Positions 42,378 to 55,129 of a stretch of DNA of 64,000 bases are shown here, in pieces. The stretch comes from Pochonia chlamydosporia 170 (Eukaryota > Ascomycota > Sordariomycetes > Hypocreales > Clavicipitaceae). Numbering within the stretch: the first letter of the stretch is position 1; each line of letters begins with the position of its first letter. The notes under the pieces were generated by a model. That model was not told the DNA's origin and made no database searches. It worked only from the letters and a program-made list of their open reading frames with translations. Location: the NCBI RefSeq assembly GCF_001653235.2, contig NW_019154056.1, positions 62,001 through 126,000 on the forward strand, written 5' to 3'. Both the position numbers and the translations under genes were made by a program.

Positions 42378-45300
42378 CAGGCTTGCTAATCAATCAACGG
42401 GTTTCAATATTGTTGCAATATATTGCTGGCAATGCAATTGCAATCAATTGCAATGGCCTTTTTTATATTATGTAATCCTTTGCAATGCAATTGCAATGTA
42501 GGTTTCCATTGATTGCAAACATTGCAACTATTGCTGGTGGTGTTGTCCTCCTTGAGCCGTGGCTTGTGATTGGCCCTTTTTTTTACAAAGTCACCGCAGT
42601 GCGGGACTGCATGAGACCGAGAAAACTGTGCTAGAGACAGTAATTATATTGAGTGAGAATTAACTCAAGAAGAAGAGAAGCATGAGCAGATGCATGTGTT
42701 CGCCCAGCTCTTTCGCACACCAGTAACTGCACTTCCTCCCTGACAAGCAGCAGCTGCCTGCCAGGCAGATGCTGTCACCGGCCGCGAATGTCTCAGGTTT
42801 CTTGTCAGTGGAAGTGCATGCGGCAGAACGTTACTTATACTGTTCTTATGTCCGGTTGCTGTGTCTTCTGTAACAGTCAACCTCTCTACAACTTTACGCA
42901 AGAGCAGACATGTCAGATTATATTGCTTCCGACGATCTAACCTCTCTCGTTTCATCCCCATGTACCCCTCATACGAACCCTACCTCCTTGGGAGAATTCC
43001 GATGCGGCTCAGAGTGCAGTCAAGATGTCAATGTTGACGATTCACGGCTTGTGCCAGAAGGCGCATACACTGGCATCAACTGGGACCGGTTGGCAGGTTA
43101 TATTCAACCTGGCCAGAAAATGGAAAAACGTGGCTGGTTTTGGGATTATGGCTATGATGTCCAGAAAGGCACTGATATAAAGGCTCGCTTCTGGCTTTGC
43201 CGGGCTTGCCATACAGCCCATCCCTCCAGGACGGTTATTTTCGTGTCTAGAGGCGTTGATAACATCAAGAACCACATGTTGAAACATCACCAACTAGACA
43301 AAGACGGCCGGCCGGCCAAGCGCCAGAAACAGGAGTTTGACATTCTCCAACTTGACGCGCGTAACGGCCGAGATCAGAAAATCATGAATTATTTTAACTC
43401 AACTTTCAATCCTGAATACTGGAAAAAGCTTCTTATCCGTTGGGTAGTGCGCGACCAGATCCCTCTCAGGAAGCTCGAAAGCGAGCACTTTCAAGCCCTC
43501 TGCCGCTACGCTAATAAGCTAACAACTTCCACCCATTGTATTCCTCATCACACAACGCTGCGAAAGATGATTATTGCTGAGTACAGCAAGTACAAGGGGG
43601 TTGTGACAGAATTGCTGAGGGCCGCCCAGTCCAAAATTCATATGTCTTTTGACCTGTGGACAAGTAGGAAGTTGAAGTGCTTTGCTGGTAAGCGAGCATT
43701 AATGCCATATTTCTGCCTTTAGCTGATTTCGAGCAGGCACTGTCGTTCACTTTGTTGGCGATGACAACCAATTTTACACCTTCCTTCTTGCCCTCCCTGA
43801 GCAAGCCACCAGTCACGCTGGCGTCGAGATCGCGGAGACAATTAAGTCGATTCTCACGGAGTTCGGGATCGAGGAAGCCCAAATTGGATACTTCGTAGCG
43901 GACAATGCCAGCGAAAACGACACCTGTTTAGAAAACCTTGCTTTCGAATACAACTTCAATAAGGAATGGCGTCGCCTACGTTGCATGGGCCATGTTATTA
44001 ACCTCGTCGCGCGGATACTTCTTTTTGGAAAGGACCCAAATGGCTTTGCAGAGGATCTCGAAGACGCTGCTGATGACAGAGTGAAGCATATGGAACAGTG
44101 GCGCAGGGCTGGCCCAGTCGGGAAGCTCCATAATGTCATGGTGTGGATTGGAGAGTCTCCAGAACGGCTAAGGCAGTTCTACAACCATCAAAGGTCTGAA
44201 TACATCGCCACAGGTGATCCAAATGCAGACACGAAGCCCGTCTACGACCCAGTAGTCGCGAATGGCACCCGCTGGAACTCTAACAAAGCTGAAATGGAGC
44301 GCGGTGTTCAGCTTCGAAACGCCATTGATTCAATAGTCGGTGTTGAAGTCTCCAAATGGAACCAATATTGGGGTAGAATTACTCGGAACGGGGTGTGCGA
44401 GCCTCCCGGAAAGCACCGAAAGAAACCTCACATCGTTGATGATGCCTTAGATAGTGACGATTGGCATGTCATCACCACCTACCTAGAAATGCTCACGCCG
44501 CTTGAACAGGCAACTCTGCGACTAGAAGGCCGCCCAGGCACTCCGGCAGGAGGCGATATTTGGGAGATACTGCCTGTTTTTGAATGGCTCCTCCACCATT
44601 TTGAGGAGTTAAAAGTCCGCTATGCAAATCATCCTAACCCTCATTTTCGCCATAATGTCAATCTGGCATGGATGAAGCTTGATAAGTACTATGCATTGAC
44701 AGACAATTCGCCAGTCTATGTGGCCGGTGTTGTTTTCCATCCCCGCATGAAATGGGGTTTCATTGAGAAACACTGGTCAGATAAGCCCGATTGGCGTGAT
44801 CGGGCAAAAGTGGCCGTTCGAAATCTCTGGGAGGCTGAATATAAAAACATCCCCCTTCCCACTCCATCAGAGCCTCCACCTACGGAGCACAAAGTTGCGT
44901 ACACATCAGGTCTGAATGACTTCCTAAATGATCTGATCGGCCCTCCAGCCCCAGCGTCTGACGTTGATGACGAATACGAAGAATACTGCAATCGGAAGGA
45001 TCCTGAAGACTTGAATTGCAACGACCCTTTCAAGTATTGGCTTACGAAACGCGCAATTTGGCCACGCTTATCACGAATGGCTCTGGACATAATATCAATC
45101 CCCTGTATGTCCGACGAGCCGGAAAGGATTTTCAGTTTGGCTGGCCTACTTACGCCCTCCATGAGAGCCCGGCTTGGGTCAGATTTTATTGGCGCTTCTC
45201 TGTGCTTGGCGGATTGGGACAAGAGGGGCGTGGTGAATATTTTAGGTTGAAGTTAAGCAAAGGGCGTTCACCATACCCGTGAACCGAGGCACTGAGAAGG

Positions 45301-45564
45301 CCGCAACGCAAAGCCTGTTTGTGACTCCATGGGCTTAAATATCACTTGGCTTACCACATTTTGGAGTATCTGTACAGGTCTCATCAGCCAATTAGGGCTC
45401 ATGGATTTTAATACGTACACGTGATTGCAATCAATTGCAATCAATTGCAATATAGGTCCAAATTGCCGCAATTCAATCAATTGCAATCGTGATCCCATGT
45501 GGGGCCCTGTCAATCAATTGCAACTGACCCCCGATTGCAATTGATTGATTGATTAGCAAGCCTG
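42378..45564 (+). mobile_element. hAT-2, complete element, TSD GCTGCTTC, empty site in R2
   Basis: TIRs CAGGCTTGCTAATCAATC / inverse, with subterminal TTGCAATTGATTGCAA-type repeats at both ends. A perfect 8-bp TSD GCTGCTTC flanks it (42370-42377, 45565-45572). The unoccupied site is present in R2 at about 61900-61907, followed by TGTGATCCC. 3.19 kb with an open, one-intron transposase. Confidence 0.95.
42910..45250 (+). CDS. hAT transposase (hAT-2), two exons
   Basis: Exon 1 is 42910-43687 and exon 2 is 43737-45250; the intron 43688-43736 (49 nt) has donor GTAAGC, a CTGAT branch-like site and acceptor GAGCAG. Splicing keeps frame and gives about 763 aa. The N-terminal BED-like finger is WLCRACHTAHP...NIKNHMLKHH. 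The core has HMSFDLWTSRK with the first Asp, GYFVADNASENDT with the second, and RCMGHVINLVARILLFGKD. The C-terminal dimerisation domain is WPRLSRMALDIISIPCMSDEPERIFSLAG, with the conserved Glu. It is related to hAT-1 but clearly distinct. No stop in either exon, so it is plausibly functional. Confidence 0.92.
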
Positions 45565-45750
45565 GCTGCTTCTGTGATCCCTTAAGTACAACGATCTTCC
45601 TTTCGTCCGAACATTTTACCCCTCATAATTGCTTTTCCGGCTATCTTCTTTCTCATGATACCCGAAGTTATGCTGTTGTCCACTATACCAGGTCTGCTAG
45701 CAGAGTCGACAGAGACACCACTATCCGACAACTATTAACGTGAATGCATA

Positions 45751-46044
45751 ATGAGTCGCCCACCAGAGCGAGCCGCCACACCCTACCACGAAATTGGAAC
45801 TAACCATCTACAAACACAAATTTCTCCACCGAAAAATATGGAAACCTTACCTGCAGAGAGTCACATAATGCTGCTAGCTGCTGAAGCTATCAAACAGAAT
45901 CCCAAACTAAGCGTTCGAGCCGCTTCAAAGATCTATACAGTCCCACGAAGCACGCTTAGGGATCGCATGAAGGGCAGACCTGCGTATTTGGATACGATAT
46001 ATCGATATCAACTCTGCTATTTGGATATATCGATATTGATGTAT
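45751..46044 (+). pseudogene. pogo-like transposase N-terminus (R1)
   Basis: MSRPPERAATPYHEIG then LAAEAIKQNPKLSVRAASKIYTV and PRSTLRDRMKGRPA, the Psq-type HTH that starts pogo/Fot1 transposases. It breaks off into a TATCGATAT-rich stretch and an LTR at 46045. The second copy is at 62087-62377. Confidence 0.7.
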
Positions 46045-46296
46045 TGTCAGATAAAACTGCCTCTGTTGATAGAACAAGCAAACTTGGAGTAATTGCTAGA
46101 TGTCATAAAATCATAGATATCAGGAGATGAGAGGCTGGCCAACCACCTGGAATTTTATCAGAAGGCTGGTAGTTGTGCTTCTGAAATCAGATAAATGACG
46201 TGAATCCCTCTGGCAAGAGAAGCACAACGAGCAGGAAAAACAAGAATAATGATTTTGAAAACGAGCTTAGTTAGCAATGAGTCTCATAACGTGACA
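46045..46296 (+). repeat. LTR-like repeat, family L1 (R1 copy)
   Basis: TGTCAGATAAAACTG...CATAACGTGACA, 252 bp. No TSD visible. The corresponding R2 copy is 62378-62629, so the insertion predates the R duplication. Confidence 0.75.
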
Positions 46297-46679
46297 AATC
46301 TTCCAAATAAGGCAACTGCAGCAATTTCCTTTGTAAAGCAATTGTTCCTCAGATAATCTTAATACAATCGGCACCTTCAGCTCAGTGCAGCTCATCTTAT
46401 GCCATCCTACAGTGGTCTAACACACCAAGCTTAGCCCATGTTCACAGTAACATTTCCACGTTTGCACTTTTTAATGCAGCATATCAAGCTAACAGAAGAT
46501 CTGACTATTATCCCTGGCGTTGATGTCCGAGTCGCTACTTGAGTTGGGTAAATCGACATCTCGTGCCGCTACATCTCGAGTAGTACGAGGCGAATAGTAC
46601 GAGTTGCTCTTGGTGCAGAACTAGCTGTTTTATGCCGCTTCGACATTGTATAAGTATTGAGGAGTGTAGGGTTCGAAGT

Positions 46680-46905
46680 TGTCACAGAACTCGATTTGTT
46701 TGCATGACTGGACGACAATCGGGCAGAAGATCCCCTGTGAATCGGGCAATGAGAGACTCTTGATTCCTATATAAAACAGTGGAATCATACGAAAACTAAA
46801 TACTTCGGAATACTGCTACCTGCAAAGCAGAATTATGAGAATTGCTGTTGCCTTTCAGGCAATAGCATACTGCGCTTGCTTTGAATGAGCGACTTGATCT
46901 TGATA
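46680..46905 (-). repeat. Solo LTR, family L2, TSD GAAGT
   Basis: 226 bp, read on minus as TATCAAGATCAAG...GTGACA, flanked by GAAGT on both sides (46675-46679, 46906-46910). Same family as 50905-51130 and 51645-51869. Confidence 0.85.
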
Positions 46906-47531
46906 GAAGTCGTGTTGGTTCGTGGCGTCGACCATGCTGAACATACCCGTGAACAACCAGAATCGTGACACCGTCAACCGAAATCGCAGAGAGTGACTGG
47001 CCGGAGCACATTGCTGCCACAAGAGCAACGTTGCTCGTTAGCCGACTGCAACCGCTCGAATTGCGAAAAGCCAGAATGTCGACTCGTGCGCTGGCAATTG
47101 CGCATGAAGAGTACAACGCTCACCAATCGGATCGTTGATCAGCCTGTTGATGCTCTGCATCCGCTTCCTGTGGCCACCGCAATCCTTTGCTTCCCTAGCT
47201 GCAGCGATCCCAAATGGCATCGAGTACTCGTCAGAATTGACTCGACCTTGCGCCTTGTATTACGCGAGGGGCGAGACGGATACCTATCCAATCTTCAATG
47301 GCACGATAATGGCCGATCCCCAGCTCCAGAACAAATACAAAATGTTGGATTAGAGTGCATAATCAACTAAAGCAGGCGACTAATTAACACCCCAGCTGTG
47401 CGAAAGGCAGAAGCACAAGGAAATTGTTCCATGTACCGCAAAGCCCCCTGAATCTTTCCTTCCATGTTAACATACCGTAAGGCCGAAAGGTGGCTGAAAA
47501 AGGCACGTAATTTCCATTGAGGTGCCAAAAG

Positions 47532-47600
47532 TGGTTATATGGGTGATCTGGTTACGTGAGTGTCCAGCACCAACTTAGGTTGGTGCCAGTGAGGGAGACG
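47532..47600. repeat. Diverged pogo-type terminal sequence
   Basis: GTGGTTATATGGGTGATCTGGTTACG...CCAGCACCAACTTAGGTTGGTG parallels the pogo TIR at 19050-19110. It is likely the far end of the R pogo remnant. Repeated at 63817-63885. Confidence 0.5.
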
Positions 47601-47656
47601 TGCCGAACCCCGAACGTATTTCGCAGTGGCATGGGTTTCCTGGTCGTCAATTTCTT

Positions 47657-47756
47657 NNNNNNNNNNNNNNNNNNNNNNNNNNNNNNNNNNNNNNNNNNNN
47701 NNNNNNNNNNNNNNNNNNNNNNNNNNNNNNNNNNNNNNNNNNNNNNNNNNNNNNNN
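47657..47756. other. Assembly gap (100 N)
   Basis: Exactly 100 N at the junction between R1 and the decayed hAT-3. R2 continues past the matching point with different sequence. Confidence 0.99.
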
Positions 47757-49346
47757 CCATGATTTGAGGCATTCCGTCGCCTCAATACTTTCAATGCCCA
47801 TGCGATTCCTACGGTCTGTAATAGTGATCTTTGTACCCGAAAACAGGCGTTCTGGCTCCGCCGACATTACCGGAATGGACAATACATCTAAAGCCATAAT
47901 AGATAGAGCTGGGTAAGACTTCCTTTGAGTAGGCTCAAGCCACCAGGATCGAGGATCCGTCACTTCTGGTACTATTGGAGCAAGAAGATACTTTGTGTAC
48001 TCGTCCTGACTGAGGCTGCTCCCTTTCCTCTGCTGCGCCCACTTGTGAAAGGAGTTCTTGACCTTATTACCTGCTTCTGACGTCGAGTAGGGACTGTAAC
48101 TGCAGTGGATTTATATTCTTTGGTCCAGAAATCCAACATTTGTTTCCGACAAGGCTCCCGCCAGTCTGAAGGCCAATTGTTGTCAATATAGTCCCACTTC
48201 CACTGTGGAGATAATACTAGTGCTGCAATATAGACCGGCGATCTGTCCGTCAAGCTGTAATACTTATCCAGCTTGGCCCAGCCGGAGTTGCAACAAGGAC
48301 TCATGAACGGGTCATCCGCATATTTTTCCTTTGCAGTCTCAACTGCTCAAGGAGGAAGTCCATTGTCGGCAATACTCTGTCAATGGTTGCATCGCGACCT
48401 TCTGTCCCTGTGGTGGCATCATAGAAGAACAACAGGAAGTCCTGGAGCTTTTGCAATCCTTGCAAGTCCTTTTCCGACAACAGGTCGTCGCTGTTCTCTT
48501 GATACTGGTGGCAAAAGAGGTTGATCGCAGTCTTGAGCTTCGTTGCAGTACAGATCATCGCATACCAAGAGTTCCAGCGAGTAGAGTTGTCCCGTACGAG
48601 GTTGCGGCCGCCACTAAGCTCTCTGAAATTGGCCAAGCGTTGTGGGCTCCGCTGGATATATGCCACGATATTATGTAGTTTCCCAAGAGGCCCCTTTCGT
48701 CGCCATTGCTCCATCTCGAGTTCCGTGGGCGTTGTTAAGGCGCTCGTATTGTTCTCATCCGCAGGAGATTCATTGTTGGTCTGAAAGAGAAAGGACTGAG
48801 CGGCTAGGTTTATGATATGGCCGTTGCAGCGCAGGCGGTAGTGTTCCGCATTGTAGACAATCTGATACTGGTCGAAAAGTACTATTCACGGGCCACTTAG
48901 CATGGGTCACGGGCTGTAAATGCATTGTGGTCTGTAAGCCCCCACTGTACAATGCGTGAGCTGGCCATATGACGTACGTACGCGTAGAAAGAGCCTTCAT
49001 CATTGTACCGTTGTTGTCTGCATTGTCCATCATGAAATAGCCCACCTTGGAGGCAATTCCATAGTCGTTAATAATTTCCATAACACAGTCTGCCATATTT
49101 GGGCCCTAGTGCTTGCCGTCGAGTTCTCTCAAAGCCAGAACGGAGTATTCTAACTGGCCGGATTCGGATGTATAGTGTGCAACAATGCCAAGAATCGCAA
49201 GGGCATTAGGCGAAGTCCAGAGATCAATTGTGAAGTGTACTTTCGAGAGAGCTAACTGGGTCTCGCGTTTGACTCGAAGTTTCTGGGTCTCATATGTCCG
49301 CAAAGTACAACTGCGTATGGTTGAAGGAGAGTTTGGCAGCCAGTTG
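47757..49346 (-). pseudogene. Decayed hAT transposase (hAT-3)
   Basis: Minus-strand fragments in order: NWLPNSPSTI...HFTIDLWTSPNALAILG (core start), GYFMMDNADNNGTMM (second Asp region), WRRKGPLGKLHNIVAYI, NSTRWNSWYAM, KLDKYYSLTDRSPVYIAALVL, and C-terminal YPALSIMALDVLSIPVMSAEPERLFSGTKITIT. At least four frameshifts or stops separate them, and the end falls in the gap. The upstream side is cut at 49347 by a family X terminus. Confidence 0.8.
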
Positions 49347-49420
49347 CAGTGATGGATAGAAACGTATTGAAACTGAAACCGAGCTTAGTATCAGTTTCAG
49401 TCACTGAAACTGACGTCTGT
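49347..49420 (+). mobile_element. hAT family X terminal fragment
   Basis: CAGTGATGGATAGAAACG through GAAACTGACGTCTGT, identical to 30876-30949. It replaces the upstream part of hAT-3. Confidence 0.55.
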
Positions 49421-50904
49421 CTTGGCAAAGGCAGCAGGGTGGCCTTTGCCGACGACCTTGATGCAGGCGGAGAGATTCCACTATAATTTCCATAGCTGAT
49501 GAGACTTTGATTGGGCTGTGGCTGCCCGGCTGCTGTTCCGTATCTGCGATCAATTCGCAGACGTAGGACTATCACGTGAATAATATGGCCGTGTATATTA
49601 CCATATATTGTGATCATATCATATTAGCCTTATATGATATGGTGAGGATCATGGCCATATCATATATGATATTGTTGCTTCCTGGCGGCGGAACCAGTAG
49701 CCTGCGAATGTCTTCAAACAGTGGCTGAAATAGACCTCACGTGAGCAGGCCTCAACACCAACACAGGCGTACGTTATCTATAGCTAGATGAATTCAACAA
49801 GCATCAAACAAGAACCAGTTACGAGTACCCCAAACCGCGTGATAATTATCACCCGAATAGAAGCCTTGCGCTTCCAACAGTAAAGCATCGAGACAGAGGC
49901 TGAGGGTTTCTGGACAGATGTTGGGTGTGAACTGGCGTACAAAGATGGCGCACTCGTACCAAAGCCAATAGATTAAGCCGAACCGTTTCTAACATTGCTT
50001 CCTCATATTGAGAGGAACAAGCCGGCAAGGAGAAGCGAATGTGGGGAGAATTCGTGCCGTGGCGGGTGGTGCCACTGGCGTCAGGGTCCTTTTTTTTTTC
50101 ACCTAGGTTGACAAGCTCCACCGATCCAGCCATGTCAGCTAGAAACATCCGGACCGACATCAGTGGCCAAGCTCCAGGGAGCTATTGACGCCAGCCACTC
50201 TCGCGCGAGTCATGGACCTGACCACAAATGGCGTGCCTCTGGGTGGGAACCACGCACCAAAGCCCGGCGAAAGTTAAACACCACCGATAGAGACCACCGT
50301 TGTTTTCTGCAAAATCCAAGTTCAGTCACGAAGGCATAAATCAGGAGTCAATTAATGAGGACAAATTGCTACCAGCGCTGACATCACAAACAGCCACTAC
50401 CAAACTTGACCTCTCTGGAGATTCGCACGACACATGTCTCATGTGTTGTATTTATCCTGGTACTCCTGTTCGCGCTCTGTGTTAAGCCACTTGCAATATT
50501 CGCTTAACCCGTCACCATCCTTTTCAAGAGCATTTTTGTCGCCACATGTTCGTAAATGTCCAAGATCGTAGTTTCATTCACCCGTTTCGTTTAATCTGGG
50601 GCGACAATCTTCAGCGCCACATCACATCTACCCCAGCTTTCCCCGCTCCCACTAAGAGGGTTACGGCGAGACGAAAAGCGCAATCCATCCTGAAATGCGG
50701 TTTCGAGAAGGCAGCCGAACCTTTCGAATTTATCCGACGGTCATTTGGAGCTGAGCTGAGACGAGGCAGAAAAAGTTGAGCACGCCATGGAAGGTTCAGA
50801 GGGTTGATGACAACTTCTGGCTCAGTCTACGGAAAGATATGGAGACCGTCTGCACGTGGAGTTCTTCCGACCTCATACTACTTGACCTGGACAGCTGTTT
50901 ACTG
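49421..50904. other. No gene recognised
   Basis: A palindromic ATATGATAT-rich patch lies at 49585-49675 and a run of T at about 50090. No open frame resembles a known protein. Confidence 0.45.
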
Positions 50905-51130
50905 TGTCACACTTCACGACTTGTTTGCATAACTGGACGACGATCGGGCAGAAGATCCCCTGTGAATCGGGCAACGAGAGACTCTTGATTTTCTATAAAA
51001 AAGAGTGGAATTATACGAATACTAAATACTTTAGAATACTGCTGCCTTGCAGGCAGCAGTATGATAATGTTGTTGCCTCGTAGGCAATACCATATTGCGC
51101 TTGCTTTGAATGAGCGACTTGATCTTGACA
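50905..51130 (-). repeat. Solo LTR, family L2, TSD TACTG
   Basis: 226 bp, minus orientation TGTCAAGATCAAG...GTGTGACA. TACTG flanks both sides (50900-50904, 51131-51135). Confidence 0.9.
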
Positions 51131-51644
51131 TACTGTGAAGCGATTCCGTGCTGGCAATATTGTACGCAGTCCCGGGAGGGTGCCCAAATGGACTATGCCT
51201 GAACATAAATAGTTGGGTAACTTGGGTTCCCAGAAAACTACCTAAGCACTCAACCAGTGGAAAGGGTCACAGGTTTGCTGAACTAGAACTGCGGATCTTG
51301 TCATTAAGCGACAGCCTTTAATTCTGTCACTGTCCATCTCCTGCTGGATACTGAAGTCGTGCTCGTTGCAATTAAAATACTACGTCACCCCTGGCACTTA
51401 AACTGGTGGTTCAAGGGTAGCATCAGCAGAAGGCTGAGAGTCCGCGGGCCAAGCAATTACATTATCTAAGCGATAGAGCTCATTTTGGAGCATATCTTCT
51501 TGCCACGAGCAGGATCACGTAGAACTACGCAGAACCATGGTCTATCTTATATGGATTCCGTGCAAGAACCTGCCGTTTCCTTGATTCTTGGTCCCTCAGC
51601 TCATACTTGGGCATTGTAGAGTAGATGAGAATTCCCCACCTGTC
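51131..51644. other. No gene recognised
   Basis: Unassigned sequence between two L2 LTRs of the same orientation. It might be internal sequence of an L2 element, but no retroelement domain is visible. Confidence 0.4.
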
Positions 51645-51869
51645 TGTCACACAACACGATTGATTGTATAACTGGACGACGATCGGGCAGAAGATCCCCT
51701 GTGAATCGGGCAACGAGAGACTCTTGATTTCCTACATAAAAGAGTGGAATCATACGATAACTAAATACTTTGGAATACTGCTGCCTCGCAGGCAGCAGTA
51801 TAATAATTGCTGTTGCCTCTTAGGCAATAGCATACTGCGCTGGGTTTAAATGAGCGACTTAATCTTGAC
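51645..51869 (-). repeat. LTR, family L2, at the broken end of a Copia element
   Basis: 225 bp, TGTCAAGATTAAG...GTGTGACA on minus. It joins Copia coding sequence at 51870 (flank GAGTG), but the other flank is GACAG, so there is no TSD. The rest of the Copia element is missing beyond it. Confidence 0.75.
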
Positions 51870-52813
51870 ACACTCCGTGGTTGTTGATCCCTTGATCCGA
51901 ACATCCCTTGAGGTGTTGACCAGGTGCTCCAAAGCTTGTGGACCCGGATGTCCGAGCCTGAGGTGCCACTTTCTGGCGTTTGCTTTCCGTGCTCTTCTCT
52001 CCGTCCAGGAGTTATATTGATGTCGTCGAGAAACAAATGCACTTCTTATTATTCCTGGTGGTATGTCCTCTATCACAAACTGATCGTAGCGATCAACAAG
52101 ATTGCAGATGATGGTGTTCTTTCTGGATCTCAGACAATTGAATCCAGGGCGGTTATCCCACCAGTAGCCACGTTTCTGAAGCTGTCGGAGTGATACAAGA
52201 TTGCACGGGAAGTTCTCGCACAGTGCAACATCAAAGAGGTCAATAAATCGTCGACCTCGAGGACCTTGAGTGCAGATTACAACATTGCCATATCCACGGA
52301 TAGAAACTCGTTGTTCCCCAGCGAAAACATAATCCCCTGGACCAGCTTGTCGGAGATCATTGAATCGTTTAATATTGTTAAAGATGTGAATAGTTGCGCC
52401 CGAGTCTAACAGGGCTGAGTCTTTGAGCGGGTAAGTCGTGGTGGAAAATGCAGACTTTAACAATTGAATTGCAAAGCCCGCGGTAAATTCTCCAACCACC
52501 CGTCCGAGTCAGTCGTATGCTTCGACAAGATTGACCTTGTTGATGTGTTTTATGTCATCTCTTAGACTTGCGTCATTTTTGATCCGATGCTCAAAGGCAT
52601 CGCGTACAAGCTTTCTTTCCTTGAAGCGTTCTGGTGCCAGCTTAGGGAAAGCGTAATAACACTTCGCCAGTTGATGAGCACCATCACAAGCCTTGCATAA
52701 ATCATCGGCTTCATTCAGGGTAGTTGCCCGTTTTCGCCTCGATGGCTGGCCATCCTTTGACTTCCGCTTGCGGGTACCCTCTTGGGCCGGCAGTGATGTA
52801 CTCGTCGCCGTTC

Positions 52814-53085
52814 TGTTACGTTATGAGAGTCATAGTTAGCCAAATTTAATATCGTGGCGCACAGGTAATTACTGATGATGAATTCATTGTTTTTCTTGTT
52901 CGTTTTCCTTCTCTTGGCAGAGGGGTTCACGTCATTTATCTGAGTTCAGAAGCATAACTACCAGCCTTCTGATAAAATTCCAGGTGGTTGGCCAGCCTCT
53001 CATCTCCTGATATCTATGATTTTATGACATCTAGCAATTACTCCAAGTCTGCTTGTTCAATTAACAGAGGCAGTTTTATCCGACA
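52814..53085 (-). repeat. Solo LTR, family L1, TSD CGTTC
   Basis: 272 bp, minus orientation TGTCGGATAAAACTG...CATAACGTAACA, flanked by CGTTC (52809-52813, 53086-53090). Inserted in Copia gag just upstream of the zinc knuckle. Confidence 0.93.
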
Positions 53086-53469
53086 CGTTCCCTCAGAGCC
53101 CCGACTCGGTGGTGACGAGGGTCCTGCTTCTCCAGCCAACGTTGGTCCAAATGCTCCCCTCACAACTTTGGAGCCTTTTTCTCCTGAGTGTAAGAGGATT
53201 AGTCGCTCTGCTTCTTTCCGCAGATCCTTTGCAACCTCTCCGATCGTCAACGTTTTATCTTCGAATTTATCTTTATAGATTCCTGCATAAATTGTAGCCC
53301 AATTGCCTAGGATAGGTTGGACGGCCTTTGTCAAGTCATCAAACCAAATGTTCGGGTCTTCTACTCCTCCAGTCCTTCTAACCAAAGCATGGTTAGTGGC
53401 CATCTCCCACGTCGTGATCCAGGCTGCAAAGTCTTTTGGAACCTTAGTGAGACTAGCAGTAGCTGACTG

Positions 53470-53697
53470 TGTAACGGTCCAAGCGAGTATATTGACAACC
53501 AGCTAGGAGACTAGAACAAGTATCCAAAGCTAAGGAGGAAAGAAAGAAGAGAACAAGAATGCAAGAGCTCGCAGAGCTCTTGTAGGCTTGTGAGCTCGCT
53601 TCTGCTAATCTCGCTTGTTGCTGGGGGTTACCAGTGACAAGGTTAGAGACGAAGGCGAGAGCTCCAGCCGAGCCACCATCGGGCTCAGCCCGTTACA
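53470..53697. repeat. Solo LTR, family L3, TSD GACTG
   Basis: 228 bp, TGTAACGGTCCAAGCGAG...GGGCTCAGCCCGTTACA, with 8-bp terminal inverse TGTAACGG/CCGTTACA. Flanked by GACTG (53465-53469, 53698-53702). Inserted in Copia gag. Confidence 0.93.
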
Positions 53698-54022
53698 GAC
53701 TGGTACATCCTTCTCGCAGCAGATTGTTGCTCTCTTTCAGTTGCACCCACACTTGTCTTCAGGTTTGCATACCATGTCCGTAGGTCCCACACAGCACGAA
53801 AAGAGCTCTTACGCAGCCCGTAGTCCACTGTGTCAGTCACCCAAGCCTTCAACTTCTCACAGCTGGTCTCCTGCTCTTTATATTCTCTGTAATCCTGCTC
53901 GTACATCTTCCACTCAAATGTGAATGACGCCTTGTCGTCGGCAGTCAGTTCAGATAGGTTACGAGCGCGATGGGCAGTATCTGTTGTCTCTGGAAGCATA
54001 ACCATTGGCTCCCCTGATGGCG

Positions 54023-55129
54023 TATGGCAGGCTATAGGGGTCACTGTTGCAAAACCCCAAAAACCACGACGAGGGTGCCAAATTCGGTTAGCGGCGCTAG
54101 TGCTTGGCGCACGGTACATTGCTCGATGTACTTCAGCCTACATTTCTTAGTTTTTTGGCTTTCACAAAGGGGCAATGTCATATCAGAGGGTCCGCGGCGG
54201 ACAAGCAGGGTTCTATTTTATTTCACTCAGTGACTTGACACGTGAATGTGGTGGTTTAATTATCCTCATTCTCTTCTTCTTCATCTTTCACTGGTTTTGG
54301 TCTGTCACGTAGTAGTAGACTTGCTGGGCTTACTGACCGTGGCGGAGAGTCCTTGACTTCCACCACCTCATCATATGGGCCAGGAAGTGCTGGAGTTTTA
54401 GACCTGGCTCGTTGCTGGGTCCGAAAGGGGTTGGCCAAGCCGCAACGACCACAATAGTTGGCGCTTGTATATATGGTGGTGAAGAGTTTATAGTGCTTCT
54501 TTCCATCTTGGATGCAATAAATATGCCCAGAGGGGATCTTTGAAGGATCCATTTGGCTTGACGAGAGATGAGAGCAAGTTGAAGGAGACGAGGAGAGGAA
54601 TCCTGTTTCAGGCCGAGCTTTTCAAGGAGAACAAAACAACATCGTCCTTCCTTACGGTGGATGATGTCGCTAAACCAGTTTAAGCAGGAGGCTGCTGCGC
54701 TCGTCCGCTGCTGATGAAAAGTAGAGTTAGTGCAGTGATTCTCCGTCCGCATCGTGATCCTCATCGCGAGATGAACATTGTCGCCAGCTCGTCCTTCACT
54801 ATTGTGCATTCAAATCGCGACTATAGCAACCGAAATTCTTGTATTGACTTTATATAGAAAGATCAATTGAGAATTGTTGAGAAATGAATTCGCGATATGG
54901 CGCTGAAAATCATCTCTCTAGCGGCAAATGGTTCGCCATTTTACAGTTGACGTACCGAGTAACCTCAAGTGATCGATTAGACTGGCAGCAGGCCGCGCGA
55001 GCCCGCTGCTAATCCGCGGTACATGTTTGATGGCGCTTGAAGTACCCAGATGACTAGGGACGTAAGACCCTAAACCTAAAACGAAACAACCGGGGGGTTT
55101 TGCAACAGTGCTCCCTATCGCCCACCGTA
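54023..55129 (-). mobile_element. IS3EU-like deletion derivative, copy C (1107 bp, TSD ATGGCG)
   Basis: Same ends and structure as copy B. Perfect 6-bp TSD ATGGCG (54017-54022, 55130-55135). Encodes the same 98-aa truncated ORF2 (54552-54256) with the same deletion junction. Inserted in Copia gag. Confidence 0.93.
54256..54552 (-). pseudogene. Truncated ORF2 of IS3EU-like element (copy C)
   Basis: 98 aa, differing from copy B by only a few residues and sharing its KDEEEENEDN tail, so B and C descend from one deleted master copy. Confidence 0.8.

Larger units (their letters stand above)
42199..47656. repeat. Large repeat R, copy 1
   Basis: Apart from hAT-2, this is collinear with 61730-63950 at very high identity, from CTTGGTGTGTCCTAAC to GGTCGTCAATTTCTT at the gap. 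It contains a pogo-like N-terminal ORF, two LTR-type insertions and a pogo-like terminal sequence (47532-47600). R1 retains about 45 bp near 46632-46680 that R2 lacks. Confidence 0.9.

Noticed and set aside
46993..47370. 125-aa frame in R1 (also in R2, with 72-aa frame 47135-47353)
   Set aside because: Conserved only because R is duplicated; no family resemblance, and the frame competes with other frames. It may be decayed pogo sequence.
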